A stretch of DNA of 64,000 nucleotides from Scatophagus argus (lineage: Eukaryota > Chordata > Actinopteri > Scatophagidae), in contig NC_058503.1 of NCBI RefSeq assembly GCF_020382885.2, forward strand, positions 19,353,535 through 19,417,534, given 5' to 3'. How positions within the stretch are numbered: position 1 is the first letter of the stretch; each line of letters begins with the position of its first letter. Below are positions 19,931 to 31,186 of this stretch, one piece after another. Below the pieces are notes generated by a model. The model was not told the DNA's origin. It did not search any database and was given only the letters and a program-made list of their open reading frames with translations. A program made the translations under genes and the position numbers.

Positions 19931-22340
19931 GCTCATCTGTTTTAAGTTTTGTTAATGTACTATTATAGCCTCTTGAACCCAAAGTTGTTTTTCAGTTCCT
20001 TCCCCATCTGCTTGCTCAAGTGGCCTGGGATTACCCAACAGAGGAGACTTAAACATTCATCTGTTGTTGTGGGTTTTCAGCATAGGAGTCAACATTTTAA
20101 AAACATAAATAGCATTTTACAACTGACCAATTTTACAATTGGTCTAAGACTACTTCTTTGACCATATGCATTACATTACACTCTTCAATGCTCAGTCTGT
20201 GTTTAACCCCCCAAAAATATTTTTGGACAGGCTGTTCTTTATGACTTCTTACTAACATGTTTTCTTTCATAATGACAGCCCCACAGATGTTGCAACTTTT
20301 CCAAAGAGGTGAAAGGGCTTTGCTCAAGATTTGCCACATTGCCACATTTGTTTCAGAACCCGACCTACTGTGAATCATCCCCTTGTGTTGTTTGCGTTCC
20401 TGCCACAGCCATACACAAGTGCGTGCATGCACACACACTTCTGATGTGTTCTGAAGAGTGAACCTCAAACTGGTTTTGTGCCTGAATGCTTGTGCAGTTT
20501 CTATAAGGAAATCCATAACATTCCCATTCAGTCAGTCATGGTCCGCTCCTTTGTCAAAGGAGCTGAAATGATTGAGAGACTCCGTGAAGGTGGAAAAAAA
20601 TATATAAGATGTCTGACAGCTGTGTTTCCTCAACTACAAACTAATTTGGAGATGATCTGTGCATTCACCATCAGGGACTTTCTCTCTATGTTAACATCAT
20701 CTTTGCAGAGAAGATGAAGCACAAAGATACAAATGCTAAAAAAATACAGTCTTATTAGTGGTAGCAGAAATTCTTGCTGCAAGGTTTCGCTGGTGTTAAT
20801 CTTTTAACTTGCATTCTTGAGCAGTCTCCCTGCCAACACATCCGGTAGAATGCTTCAGGGTGCTGTTATTTTATTATTTTAGCACAAGCTTAACCTGGCA
20901 ACCCTCAGAGATGACTTGCAGTGTCTTCATTGTCTGCCAGAAAGGAATTCCTTTCTCTAAGCAGCCCGCTCAATTTGTCCTGTCCTGTTTATTTTTTTTA
21001 TTCTTTACAATACCTAAAAGTGTGCCTTTATTTAAAAAAAAAGACAAAGTTTAGGTTCACGTAGCAAATCTAACTGCACCTGTAAGGGTTTTGGCAATTA
21101 TTCATTTCACACAGAGTGATTTGAAGTTTGAAGTTCAGCAGTGACCCGTCCAACATAGTTACATTTTAATTCACAGTACAACAGGGAAATTTGAGTTTGC
21201 TGCCAGCAAGACTAATGCTTTCCATCTGTGTATTATTTAGGAGTCCTTGTATCCCAAATAATGCCTAATAAGGTTCTGCTTCAGATCAGAATGACTCAGT
21301 GTAACTTATAACCTCAAAATTTAACAGATACAGAAGGATTAAACTTGATTAGGATTGGTAGAGATGAGTTTTGGAGCCTGTGATTTTACAAAGAGCTATA
21401 TTACAATAGAATAAAACCATATGGACAATAAAATATGCTCAGACGCATGTAAGGATATTTAACGTTGAACATTTTACGGTCCCGTATGTGTCAAATATCC
21501 AGAGGTGTTTGTGGTAAGCACACCAAGGAAAGTCAATGCAATTATTTTGACCATAAATTGCCTATAAAAAGAGAACTTTAAAAGTGTGTTTTTCCAAACC
21601 TCCCCCAAGAGAAGCAGAGAGTCTGACATTTATTTTCTGTCGAGAAGTGTGTTCCAACTCCCACCACTCCTGAGTGTGTATTATAACCTGTATTTAACAG
21701 AGAGAGTTTACAGTTTGAAGAATTCATGTTGGAGGGGCTCCATTTCAAAGCAAAATTAAATAAACATTAGGATATGAAAGCAAAGATTATTTGAGTCATT
21801 AATAATTATAGGCTGGTGTTTTTTAATTTGTTGCATTTGCAAACTGATGGGGAGTTAGACACATTCTTTTGTGCAGACTCTGAGTTTTCCTGGCCGGTTT
21901 ACTGATCCTTCCTCACTAGTTTACTGCTTGCTCTTCCTTCCTACTCCTGCCTATCACCCCACTTCTGGAACAGTCAGGAACAGGGTGACTAGGCATGGGG
22001 TAAAAGGGGGGAGGGGTGTAGATGGGCTTATTTGCAAGGTCACCTTGTTTTGCATGGGGGAGGGTGACTGATGTTCTCAGAAGTGGGGCTCCTTGGTTCT
22101 TCAGTACATCTATTGTCTTTCCATTGTTATAAAAAGCATCTAATCTGTGACACTGCCTTGCTTCACTGTAAGATAATGGACAAAAAAAGCTCTGCATATT
22201 ATCTACCAGTGCAGATCCTATTACGAAACCCCTTGTGTCTGTCATACAGTCAACACTAGCACCCCTCAGCAACATGGACCGGGTGCAGTTGAAACAGACT
22301 GCACGTGGGACGCACAAAAGAAACCTCAGTGCTTATTGGG
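19931..22340. other. Noncoding stretch, nothing recognised
   Basis: Several short ORFs with no family resemblance. A TATA-like CTATAAAAAG near 21560 has no gene after it that I can support. Confidence 0.4.
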
Positions 22341-22354
22341 AGGAGGGGTACAGA

Positions 22355-22368
22355 GTTACCATGGAAAC
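22355..22368. promoter_or_regulatory. RFX X-box motif with nearby CCAAT
   Basis: GTTACCATGGAAAC is a near-palindromic match to the RFX X-box (GTNRCC...RGYAAC style). An inverted CCAAT (ATTGG) lies about 20 bp upstream near 22335. No neighbouring gene start is visible, so this may be an enhancer or the promoter of an unseen transcript. Confidence 0.4.
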
Positions 22369-22369
22369 A

Positions 22370-23727
22370 GACAGCCCTACCCCCATAGCAGATGGTGGTG
22401 GTGAGGGTATCGGGGGCTGGGTGTAGTGATGGCGGGATCCAGAGATGATTATCTATCCCGCGCTTCCGTCCTGAAATAACAGCTTCTGTGAGTCTCAAAA
22501 CAGGTGGCATCAGGTTGTGTTCAGTTGCTCGTTAATGTAGGAGCAAGTATGTAAGTTTTGTTCTGGGGGTTACAGCTCTATTTAAAAGCGTTTGTAGTTT
22601 AAGGTTCACATTCTTTAACTAGTTTCCGTGCTAAATATAAACACAAATGTTAACCAAATTTACCAAAAACCAGAGAAAGAAAATGTCCATAAATAGCTGG
22701 ATGTTGCCACATTGTTACCCATGTGCTCACATTGAAAGAGATATTAGTTGCTGTAATTGTTCCTCTTGTCCAGGTGTCCATAGATATGTCCAGTATTAAT
22801 GGGAATTTCTGTTATACAGAATTCTACAAATTAAGTGTATATTTTTTAGATTTATAGTCTTTTCAGTACAAAATTCTGTTTAGACAGTCTGGTGCCATCA
22901 TGAAAGTTTTCCAAACTTCCTTTCTCTGAATATTATAAACTACAGTGCAACTATCTCATAACACATCATAAACACAGTGTTTAAGCTACAACTCCCTTCT
23001 ACAGCTGGCATTAGGCAATATGCGACCAGCTCAGCAAGCCAACGGTCAGCATAGCCGCCACTGCTAGCTGGACTTTCCCATCTGTCTTCAGAGGAATTTC
23101 CTGGCCTGTCGTCCAAAATTTCAGTCTTTCCTTTTCCTCAAGTCCAAAACGTGACCAGCAATATTATTATAAATCAAGTTGGCTACCAAAGCAAACAAAA
23201 GTCGAATATTTTAACCCAAACCTAGCCTTTAAGTCCACGGCTTGAGAGGTAGATTTTTGCAGTGTTAGATCAATACAAATTACAGTTTTGCACAAGTTAA
23301 AAGGATCTTAATGTCCTGTTGCAAACATGCTTGAGGATGAGGACCAAAGGCAGTCCTTTATAAGGAGAGAAAAGAAACACTTCAAGGCACAGGAAATGTG
23401 GTTATTGAGGACGGCCTTTGTCCTTCACTTCCTCACTGTTGCTCACCACACATCTCTGGTTGGCAGACTCTTGCTTAGATTTGTAGTGTGCTTACACTAC
23501 AAAACATATTTGTAGTGTAAGCACACATAAAATTTATTTGTAGCATAGGTTTTATGTGGAGGCACACATTAAACTTATTAAATAACTTATTGGTTGAATG
23601 ATTTTATTCAGGAAAATGACTGAGAAAAGTTGATTCATGCATCACTAAGTACCACCAAAACTCCTTATTCATGTTGTTTTTCAGTTTTTTACTGGGACCT
23701 CCATGTATTAGCAGCTCATAAAAATTA
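22370..23727. other. Noncoding stretch with a short inverted repeat
   Basis: No supported gene. A perfect 15-bp inverted repeat is at 23487-23501 and 23511-23525. Confidence 0.4.
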
Positions 23728-24108
23728 CACTATATAGATAAAAGTATTGAGACACCTAATCATCACACCAACAGGGACACTGATGGCATCACATTTCAAA
23801 GACATAGACAGCTTTGCAGCTCTAACAGCTTCCACTCTTTTGGAAAGGCCACAAGACTCTGGAGTGTTTCTGTGGGAATCTTTGCCATCGATGCAGTAAA
23901 GCATTTGTAAGGTCAGACACTGATGTTGAACAAAAAGGTCTGGCTTGCAGTCTCCATTCCAGTTCATCCCAAGGTATTCAATGGGCTTGAGTTCCTTGTG
24001 GACCAGTATATATGCTATACTGAAGTATTAAGATTTTCCTTCACTGGAAGTAAGGAAGAAAAACAGCCCCATAAAGAGGTGTGACTGGATACTTTTGTCT
24101 ATATAGTG
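23728..24108. mobile_element. Tc1/mariner-type MITE with TA target duplication
   Basis: 381 bp with terminal inverted repeats: CACTATATAGATAAAAGTAT at the left, and the reverse complement of CACTATATAGACAAAAGTAT at the right (19 of 20 match). TA flanks both sides. No transposase frame, so non-autonomous. Confidence 0.8.
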
Positions 24109-26436
24109 TATTACTGCTTGTTCAGAAATATTTAAATAACTTGATACAAAACTATTATCTAAAGAAGCTTAAGGAAATGTTTTTAACAGCAGCTGTAACA
24201 AACTGTAGTGGTACGGATTCCCCCACATCTCTGTGTATGTGGATACTCTCCCTTAACAGATTCCACGTGTAACTGAACTCTCCAGCTGCCCACATCTGGT
24301 TTGTAGGTTTTGTAACTCTGCACTCACCCAGGCTTGTTTCCCTTTTTCCACTTCCAATGATACTCATATTGTGTCTTGTCAAAACAGCCTAGTCTGCCTA
24401 TGTTTTATCTCTTTCTTCCACAAATCTCCTCTTACTAGCACTTGTCGAAAGAGTAAGAGTCAAACAAATGTCAAAGTACTTGTCCTTCATTCAGACTCCT
24501 AAACTCCTAAACCCCTCTGCCTTTTTGTCATAAACAGGCTTCTCTGGTGATGTCAGCATGACTGTGCCAAAGAGCAGTAAATGCCTAAAAGGCTTGGCAG
24601 TCACACTGCCGAGCCTTCCGGCGAAGGTGGACAAAGAGGAATTATGGGCTGGGTAAAACTGCTAAGATCACCATTGATTCAGCATGTACAGCATTTCTCC
24701 CCTGGGTGACAGGAAAATTAGATGATCTATCAAGAGACTGCAGTAGAAAGGATGATTTGGGGTCGTGACAGTACAGGGTGAATGCTGAGCTCCAGTGTCA
24801 CTTTAGAAAGCTTGTGCAAGTTCAGAGTGGAATAATATGAATTTCAGTGCAAATTCTCTTCAGTAGAAAATCCTTAATTGTCATATATATGCGGGTGAAT
24901 TTTTTTATCCATCAGTCATCTCACACATTTACCTTTTTTTTTCTCAAATCCATGTCCAAATCTGACGGAAAAGACCAGAGGTATCAGATTATAAAACGCG
25001 AGTTTGGGTGAGGAGTAGTATGGCCTGACACTCAGGACACTTGGGAGGGTAGTTTGGATATGGTTCTTGTCCTGAACATTTGTTTTTTCCATCTAGCCCT
25101 GCCCTCTCATGTCTGAGTGGTGATGTCATGAAAGTTTTTGGGTCTCACAGCTTTATGTTTCACCACAGTGGATGCACTGGGTCAAAGTTAGACTTTTGGG
25201 AGACTTTGGAGTCACCTGGGCAGGAGGGAACACGTTATGTATATTGTCCTAATTGTCAAAGTTTCTCTCTGTTGGGGAAACAGTGACGACCATTGTTACT
25301 ACTTACCATGACATTTGTTTTAAAAGTGGGATGAGTTATACAAAGTTTGTCATCCGTCTGGAAACTATTACCAGCTCTTCGAGGAATGCAGTGCTTACTG
25401 AATGTGCATGTCTGGAGGTGAATACACTGGGCTGATCAGATACAGTAAACAGACAAGGAAATGAGGAAAATCCTCAAAAAGATTCAAATTGGCAGTAATG
25501 GGTCTGTCATCTCACCATTATCTTCCCCTTTATCCATAATACACGGAAATAAAAGAAGAGGTTGCAAAGAGGCAAGCCTATGCAAATGTACTCACCTCAT
25601 TGAGAGTAAATATCCTGAAGGAGAAGGCATGAATAAGAGCATTGAAATCTGTTTTTGAGTGAATAGACATTATCTTGACTGCCTGACGTTACACTTTTCA
25701 GAGCCTCTCAAATTCAAAATGCAAAACCAAAGAGAACACAGACAATTAGTTCATTCTTTATTTTGGAGGTCATAGATATGGTGGAAAGTCTAAGAAAGGC
25801 ATGTAAGTAAACCATGCATTAATGTCAAGCAGTGTGCAAAAGACATTCTGGGTAAAAATGACCTAGTTCCTATGACCCAAGGGCAACACGACATTGACTT
25901 TTAGATGAGGCTGGGATGTGTCTATAAGGCTATAAGGCCTTCTTTACAGCAGGTAACCTGTTGTGAGCACATTGTTTACAGGTGGCATTAAACCATTCTC
26001 AAAGACTTTGCTCTGTTAAACTCACTTCAGATATTTTGTGCCCAGAGGAACTGGAGGAAACTGCCAAATGCACAGATAATGCTGAGTAAGTCTGGAAACC
26101 GGCATCCTTTTGGTGGCTTGAATTGAAAAATTGCCTCATTATGACTTGTGTTATGAACTTTCTGACATCCAGAGGGCAGTGAGCATAGCACACTTCTCTA
26201 ACTATGCACAAGGTCAAAGGCTTCACAGCTTCACAACTGCTGCAGAGCATTAAAGGGATTGCTCCAGAAACTGTCCAGAGTCAAGAGTTTTGGTCACCAA
26301 GCAGTCAAAAATAAACAATCAAACAGCTGATTCATACCAGAATTAACAGATTAATTATCTACAAAGATTATTATCTACATTTCTCAGGTGGTAGAATTGA
26401 CTGTATTATAAATGTCATGTTTCTATTTCAGTTTTT
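24109..26436. other. Noncoding stretch, nothing recognised
   Basis: AT-rich, short ORFs only, no splice chain or known motif. Confidence 0.4.
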
Positions 26437-26554
26437 TATGGCTATTTGAAAAAAATTTGAAAGATCTTAAATATTTCAATCGGGATAAATAAAGGAATTC
26501 TGATTCTGATTGATTATGGTTATTTGAAAAAAAATTGAAAGATCTTAAATGTTC
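26437..26554. repeat. Direct repeat flanking a retroposon tail
   Basis: A roughly 38-bp unit (TATTTGAAAAAAA, then TTGAAAGATCTTAAAT) occurs at 26437-26476 and again at 26514-26554 with few changes. Between them is a short retroposon-like end (GGGATAAATAAAGGAATTC plus TCTGAT units). Confidence 0.7.
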
Positions 26555-27899
26555 AACATGTTCTTAAAGTAAAACAAAATTTTGTCAAGCTCATACTGTC
26601 TTCCCATTATACCACGAGAACAAAGTTGAGGCAGCAATTCTGCTTTAAATATCTGGATTTAAAAATGTTTAAATTACCACTATTGCACAACTACTTAATA
26701 TATTTTAATATATGACAAAAGTCAGCCTTGGACAATTTGTTTTACACACAGAACACAATAGATTGCTCTTATGGTGATGCTGATGGATGACCTAAGGTCA
26801 AAAACTTACATTGTCATAATTGCTTGACTATTACAACATGTGCCTCTGTTGGACCTCAGCAGAAAATATCAGTTAGTTAGTCACAGTGAACTCCTGTGAT
26901 AAAATTTATCAAGTCAGCATTTTTATTAATGTGTCATTCAAACTTCCTCTTTCATTAGCGCACTGTTTAAATCACCAGTACTGTTGTCACAATTGCTTGA
27001 GATTTTTTGAGATGTCACAAATGAATGGACATTAAAACTTGGCCTCCTCACATTTTCCTCAATAAGTAGCTTTACGAGCTCAAGGCTCGAAGGTCAAAAT
27101 GCTTGGATGGTTTGACCTTGGTGTGGACCAAAGTCAAACCACCCTCAACTTCTCTATACCAGACCACCACTGGCACACATCTAACGAGTTTTAGTTATCT
27201 GTGAGCCTGCTGAGAGCCAAAACTTTACTCAAAAATACCCAACCCAGCCACAGCCTGCCGTCTGGCAAGAGATACAAGAGCATTTGCAATATCCCTTAGG
27301 GTAAAGAGTGAAAATGTTGTAGGCAACCTTTTTCCACTCATTATTCATACTCTGATATTACGTTTAACCATGGTCACATCAGAGCAGTTTTTAAAATGTT
27401 CCCCTGGTTCACATCACTTATGGTCAAAAACCAAGGGAGGGTCTGGTGGTTTGGCTCAGTGACCAAGACAACCCTGCTGCTGAATCAGTCCCACAAGATT
27501 TCAGAATGTCAAAGCAACGTGGACAAATCTTGCCTCACCAACTGACTAACACGGTAGGTCCACACTAGTTAAATTATTCATCCTTCTCTCTATCCATGTG
27601 GTGAATCTTGCGTGTGATGAAAAAGGGGGAATGAGTGTTCATAAAAACACAAAGGAAGATTCATAGTAATAGCCGTGTCTTCTACGAAAGGAATTTATGA
27701 ACTTTTGCTTTTTTCCAGTTGAGCAACAAAACAGCTGTTGGGTTTTAAAGTGTAAGACAGGGGCCTATTCATCCAGTGAGCCATGAAAAAACCCACAGTG
27801 ACTATCATCTGCTTGACAAATAATCTTCTCCAAGTTGTCACCTCCGGTCAGACAAAGCTAACACTAACACATTACTGTCCTCTGTGAAATGTAAATAGA
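26555..27899. other. Noncoding stretch, nothing recognised
   Basis: No supported gene or repeat. Confidence 0.4.
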
Positions 27900-28302
27900 C
27901 AGTGGTGTAGAGTGACTAAGTACACTTACTCAAGTACTACACTTAAGTACAGTTTTGAGGTACTTGAATTTTATTGCAATATTAACTTTTCTGCCACTTC
28001 TTGCTTCTACTTCAATAGAATTCAGGGGCAATTATTGCATATTTTACTCCACTTCATGTACATGATAACTAATAAACAACTAATAAATAAAGTTGTATTC
28101 TGCTACTTTTATTTTTGGTACTTTGAGTATATTTTGATGCTAATACTGATGCTAACAGTAAAATTATCTTTATATGTCGATATATGTAACATATACAAAT
28201 GTATATATGAAGTATATAGATACATAGATTTATATGATACATAGTATACACTGAAGTATTAGTGCTTTAACTCAACTAAAATTTCTGAGTACTCCACTAC
28301 TG
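27900..28302 (+). mobile_element. hAT-type MITE with 8-bp target duplication
   Basis: About 403 bp, starting CAGTGGTGTAGAGT and ending AGTACTCCACTACTG (inverted match to the start). Flanks are TAAATAGA (27892-27899) and TAAATAGG (28303-28310), a 7 of 8 match, as expected for hAT duplications. The subterminal text (CTAAGTACACTTACTCAAGT) is the widespread fish repeat also seen at 36770-36936 and 53014-53260. Confidence 0.75.
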
Positions 28303-28310
28303 TAAATAGG

Positions 28311-31136
28311 TCAACTTGGAGATATAATTCAGACAGTGACAGAAGAAGAGCTGAGAGATTAGCTGCATGGTATTCATGTAATTTAACTTTTTCTAATAAA
28401 TATGCACATGCAAACTGTCTACTTGCCATCCTGTTTTTCACTTTTGATTTAAACCACATATTATATTAATAACATGATTATGTTTAGACAGTGAAATTTG
28501 CTTTTTCCTTGTTTTTTTCACAGTTCACAGTTGTGATTGGGCTTTAGCTGCACTGTTCATATGAAGCATCATGTCAATAAAGTACACTGAATTTAAAAAT
28601 AAATAAAAAGAGACATGTTAACCATCACAACAGCAGGTTTGATTAGTTTGCATGGTTAACGGTGACTCTTTTTCATTATACAAGGAGGTGCATCTAAAGA
28701 AGAAACAAACAACAAGTCTGCTGAAGTAAACTATAACGTCTGCCCTCAAAGACAAGAAGCATTTCCTGTTGTTGTGTTTCCTCTGGCAGTAAGGTGAAAT
28801 CATTTGTGTGTGTCATTTCAAAACATTATAAATCCCCACAGGACTCATCAGTTTAACCATCTCGTCCTGCCATGTTTATAGGCACAATTGCAATTTGTTA
28901 GGGTTAGGGTAGCCTCTTTAGTTATTACTTGTTAAAAGTTTGAAATATGTTTTAAATAGCTGTAAATAACTATACTGTGAAGTGGTCCTTGAAACAGTTT
29001 TTTTTTAAATTACCAATGTCTGTGTAGAACGATCCAACACATTATCAACACATACTAAAATCCATGACTCACACCAGATGGCTACATGCTAACAGCTAAC
29101 TGCTTTCTGAGCCAGCAGGGAGGTTTCCCTCAAGGAATACTGAACATGTTCCACCCATTACTTTATCCACAAAAACATCTTCTCACATTAAGCTCCAATT
29201 CATTCTAGTTTGTTTTCTGGCACATGACTGTACAAGTATCTCACAGGCTGCTTGCCAATTAGTGGACAATTAACTGTCCCAGCAGGGTGGATAGACCAGA
29301 TTGCTCTTGTAAAATAACACAAAAATATCCCTCAATAATGTTATAGTCATGACACTACAATCTCTTTATCAGGAGTTGAGGAATGAGCTTAGCTGTTGCA
29401 TAAGAAAAGTTTGAGGCTGTTATATAAAGGGAGCTGTTTTGTCTTTGGGGAGAGGAGCTTGTATGAGTACGTGCATGCGCCTTTTAAGTGTCTTCGTGCA
29501 TGAGTCTGTGCGTCAGAGATGGAAAGGCAGACGTATTGTCTCCCGTTTTGCATGGCTGCCCTCACTGCCCAAATAAAGCCATTATAGACAGACAAAGACA
29601 TTGGTGTTGTATGCAACAAGTTCCAAACAATGAAGAGGTGGCATTAAACTGAAGTTATATGTCTCATTCTGTCTGTTAAACAGGTATTCTGTCCAGTCAT
29701 GAAGCACATGAACATCTCGAACTAAAGCTGTTGAGTTACCAAATACTGACACAGGACATTCATTCACTCAGAGATCACAATAACTTCTATTTGATCTGCT
29801 TAATCTCCTGTCTATCACTTAATGCTGTTGTTACTGTATGTACAGTCACTGAGTAAATAGTAAAGATCAAGTCACTGTAGGGCCTGCACATGGCATGCAG
29901 TGTGATGCCCATTCTTCTCACGAGAGGTCAATATTTGATTTTATGAATGAGGTGAGGTTAAACTGGTTTCCCTGGATAAAGAAGAAAAAAATGTTTCACC
30001 ATCACTGAATGATTCTTGTTTCTTTACCAGACAGGCCCTTTTCTTTCTATGTGTCCTTTGATTTTTGCCTTATAGGGTTTGTTTGCTTGTTTTCTGACAA
30101 TCAAAAAAAAAAAAAAAAGCCAATCCCTGGGCTGACGTTGGTGCTCTGTCAAAATCACAATCGTTGTAATGTAGTCAGTTACAGGAATACAGAATATTTT
30201 ATTATATTATCTCATTGAGAACACAAACATTTCTTGTGGCCTGTCACACTGACTTGGTTTATGCACTCAGTTCAGTGGCGTCCACACATAAACCCCGCCT
30301 AGTGTCATAGTCTTTAACTGTATGCAGTGCCTCAGTTGTGGTCCTCAGGGCTTTTTAAAATGATGACACCATCCCTTCACAATAAGTCTAACGTGTTTGT
30401 TCTTGATTGGTTTGGTGACGGGAACAGGCCTATGGCTGTTTTTCTGTCATTTGACACGTCATATATGACTTTTATACAATGGCTAAAGTAAGAGAATAGC
30501 TCATTTTGCCATTGTACGTAGTACTTGATATGGCTCGTAGAGGTAGATAAAGGTAGAGGGTACAAACACATTCCAAATTCTTATAAGTTTCAACTGAAGT
30601 TCCTTGTACCACAGTGAAAGACAAAAAAGGAACTGTAATTGTTTAAAAGAAATTGTACTGTTTTAAAAATATTAGTGATATACATATGAACTCAGCGCCT
30701 CTCAAGATTCAGACAATTGTAACAGATTATGAACATCGTTGCTATGTTAAACTAATAAGCAGATATCAAACTTTAAAATAACAGCAATTCTTTTTCCAAG
30801 GCTTTGTAAACTTTCCAAACATGTATGGAACCTTGAAATCCTTTACTGTTTAGATGCCACTGAAAAGCTGTTAAAACTTTTCAGATTTGACTCTTTTGCT
30901 GTCAATGCTAACAGCTTGTTAGCTTTGGTGCCACATGGAGAAGAACAACAGCAATATTCAACATTTTTAAAGATGGGCAGTCATCAAAATAGGACCTGAG
31001 ACACATTGTGAAACAGTTACTGCAGAACTAGAACTTCGAAGTCATATCAGAATGGCATCTCCATATGAACTAGCTATCTTCAATTAGGTTTAGGGTTAGG
31101 ATTAGGATTTTTTTTTAACCCGGGATCAATAAAGTA
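28311..31136. other. Noncoding stretch, nothing recognised
   Basis: AT-rich. Short A-runs and two TTAGGG-like fragments, too short to be telomeric arrays. Confidence 0.4.
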
Positions 31137-31148
31137 TCTATCTATCTC

Positions 31149-31186
<38 letters not shown>
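31110..31186 (+). repeat. Retroposon tail plus (TATC)n microsatellite
   Basis: CCCGGGATCAATAAAGTATC, a typical fish retroposon 3' end, runs straight into about 12 TATC units (31137-31186). Confidence 0.85.

Noticed and set aside
21560-21610. TATA-like CTATAAAAAG
   Set aside because: No ORF, splice donor or CpG context follows that would support a promoter.
28897-28912. Telomere-like TTAGGG units (also near 31086)
   Set aside because: Only about two units each, too short for an interstitial telomeric array.
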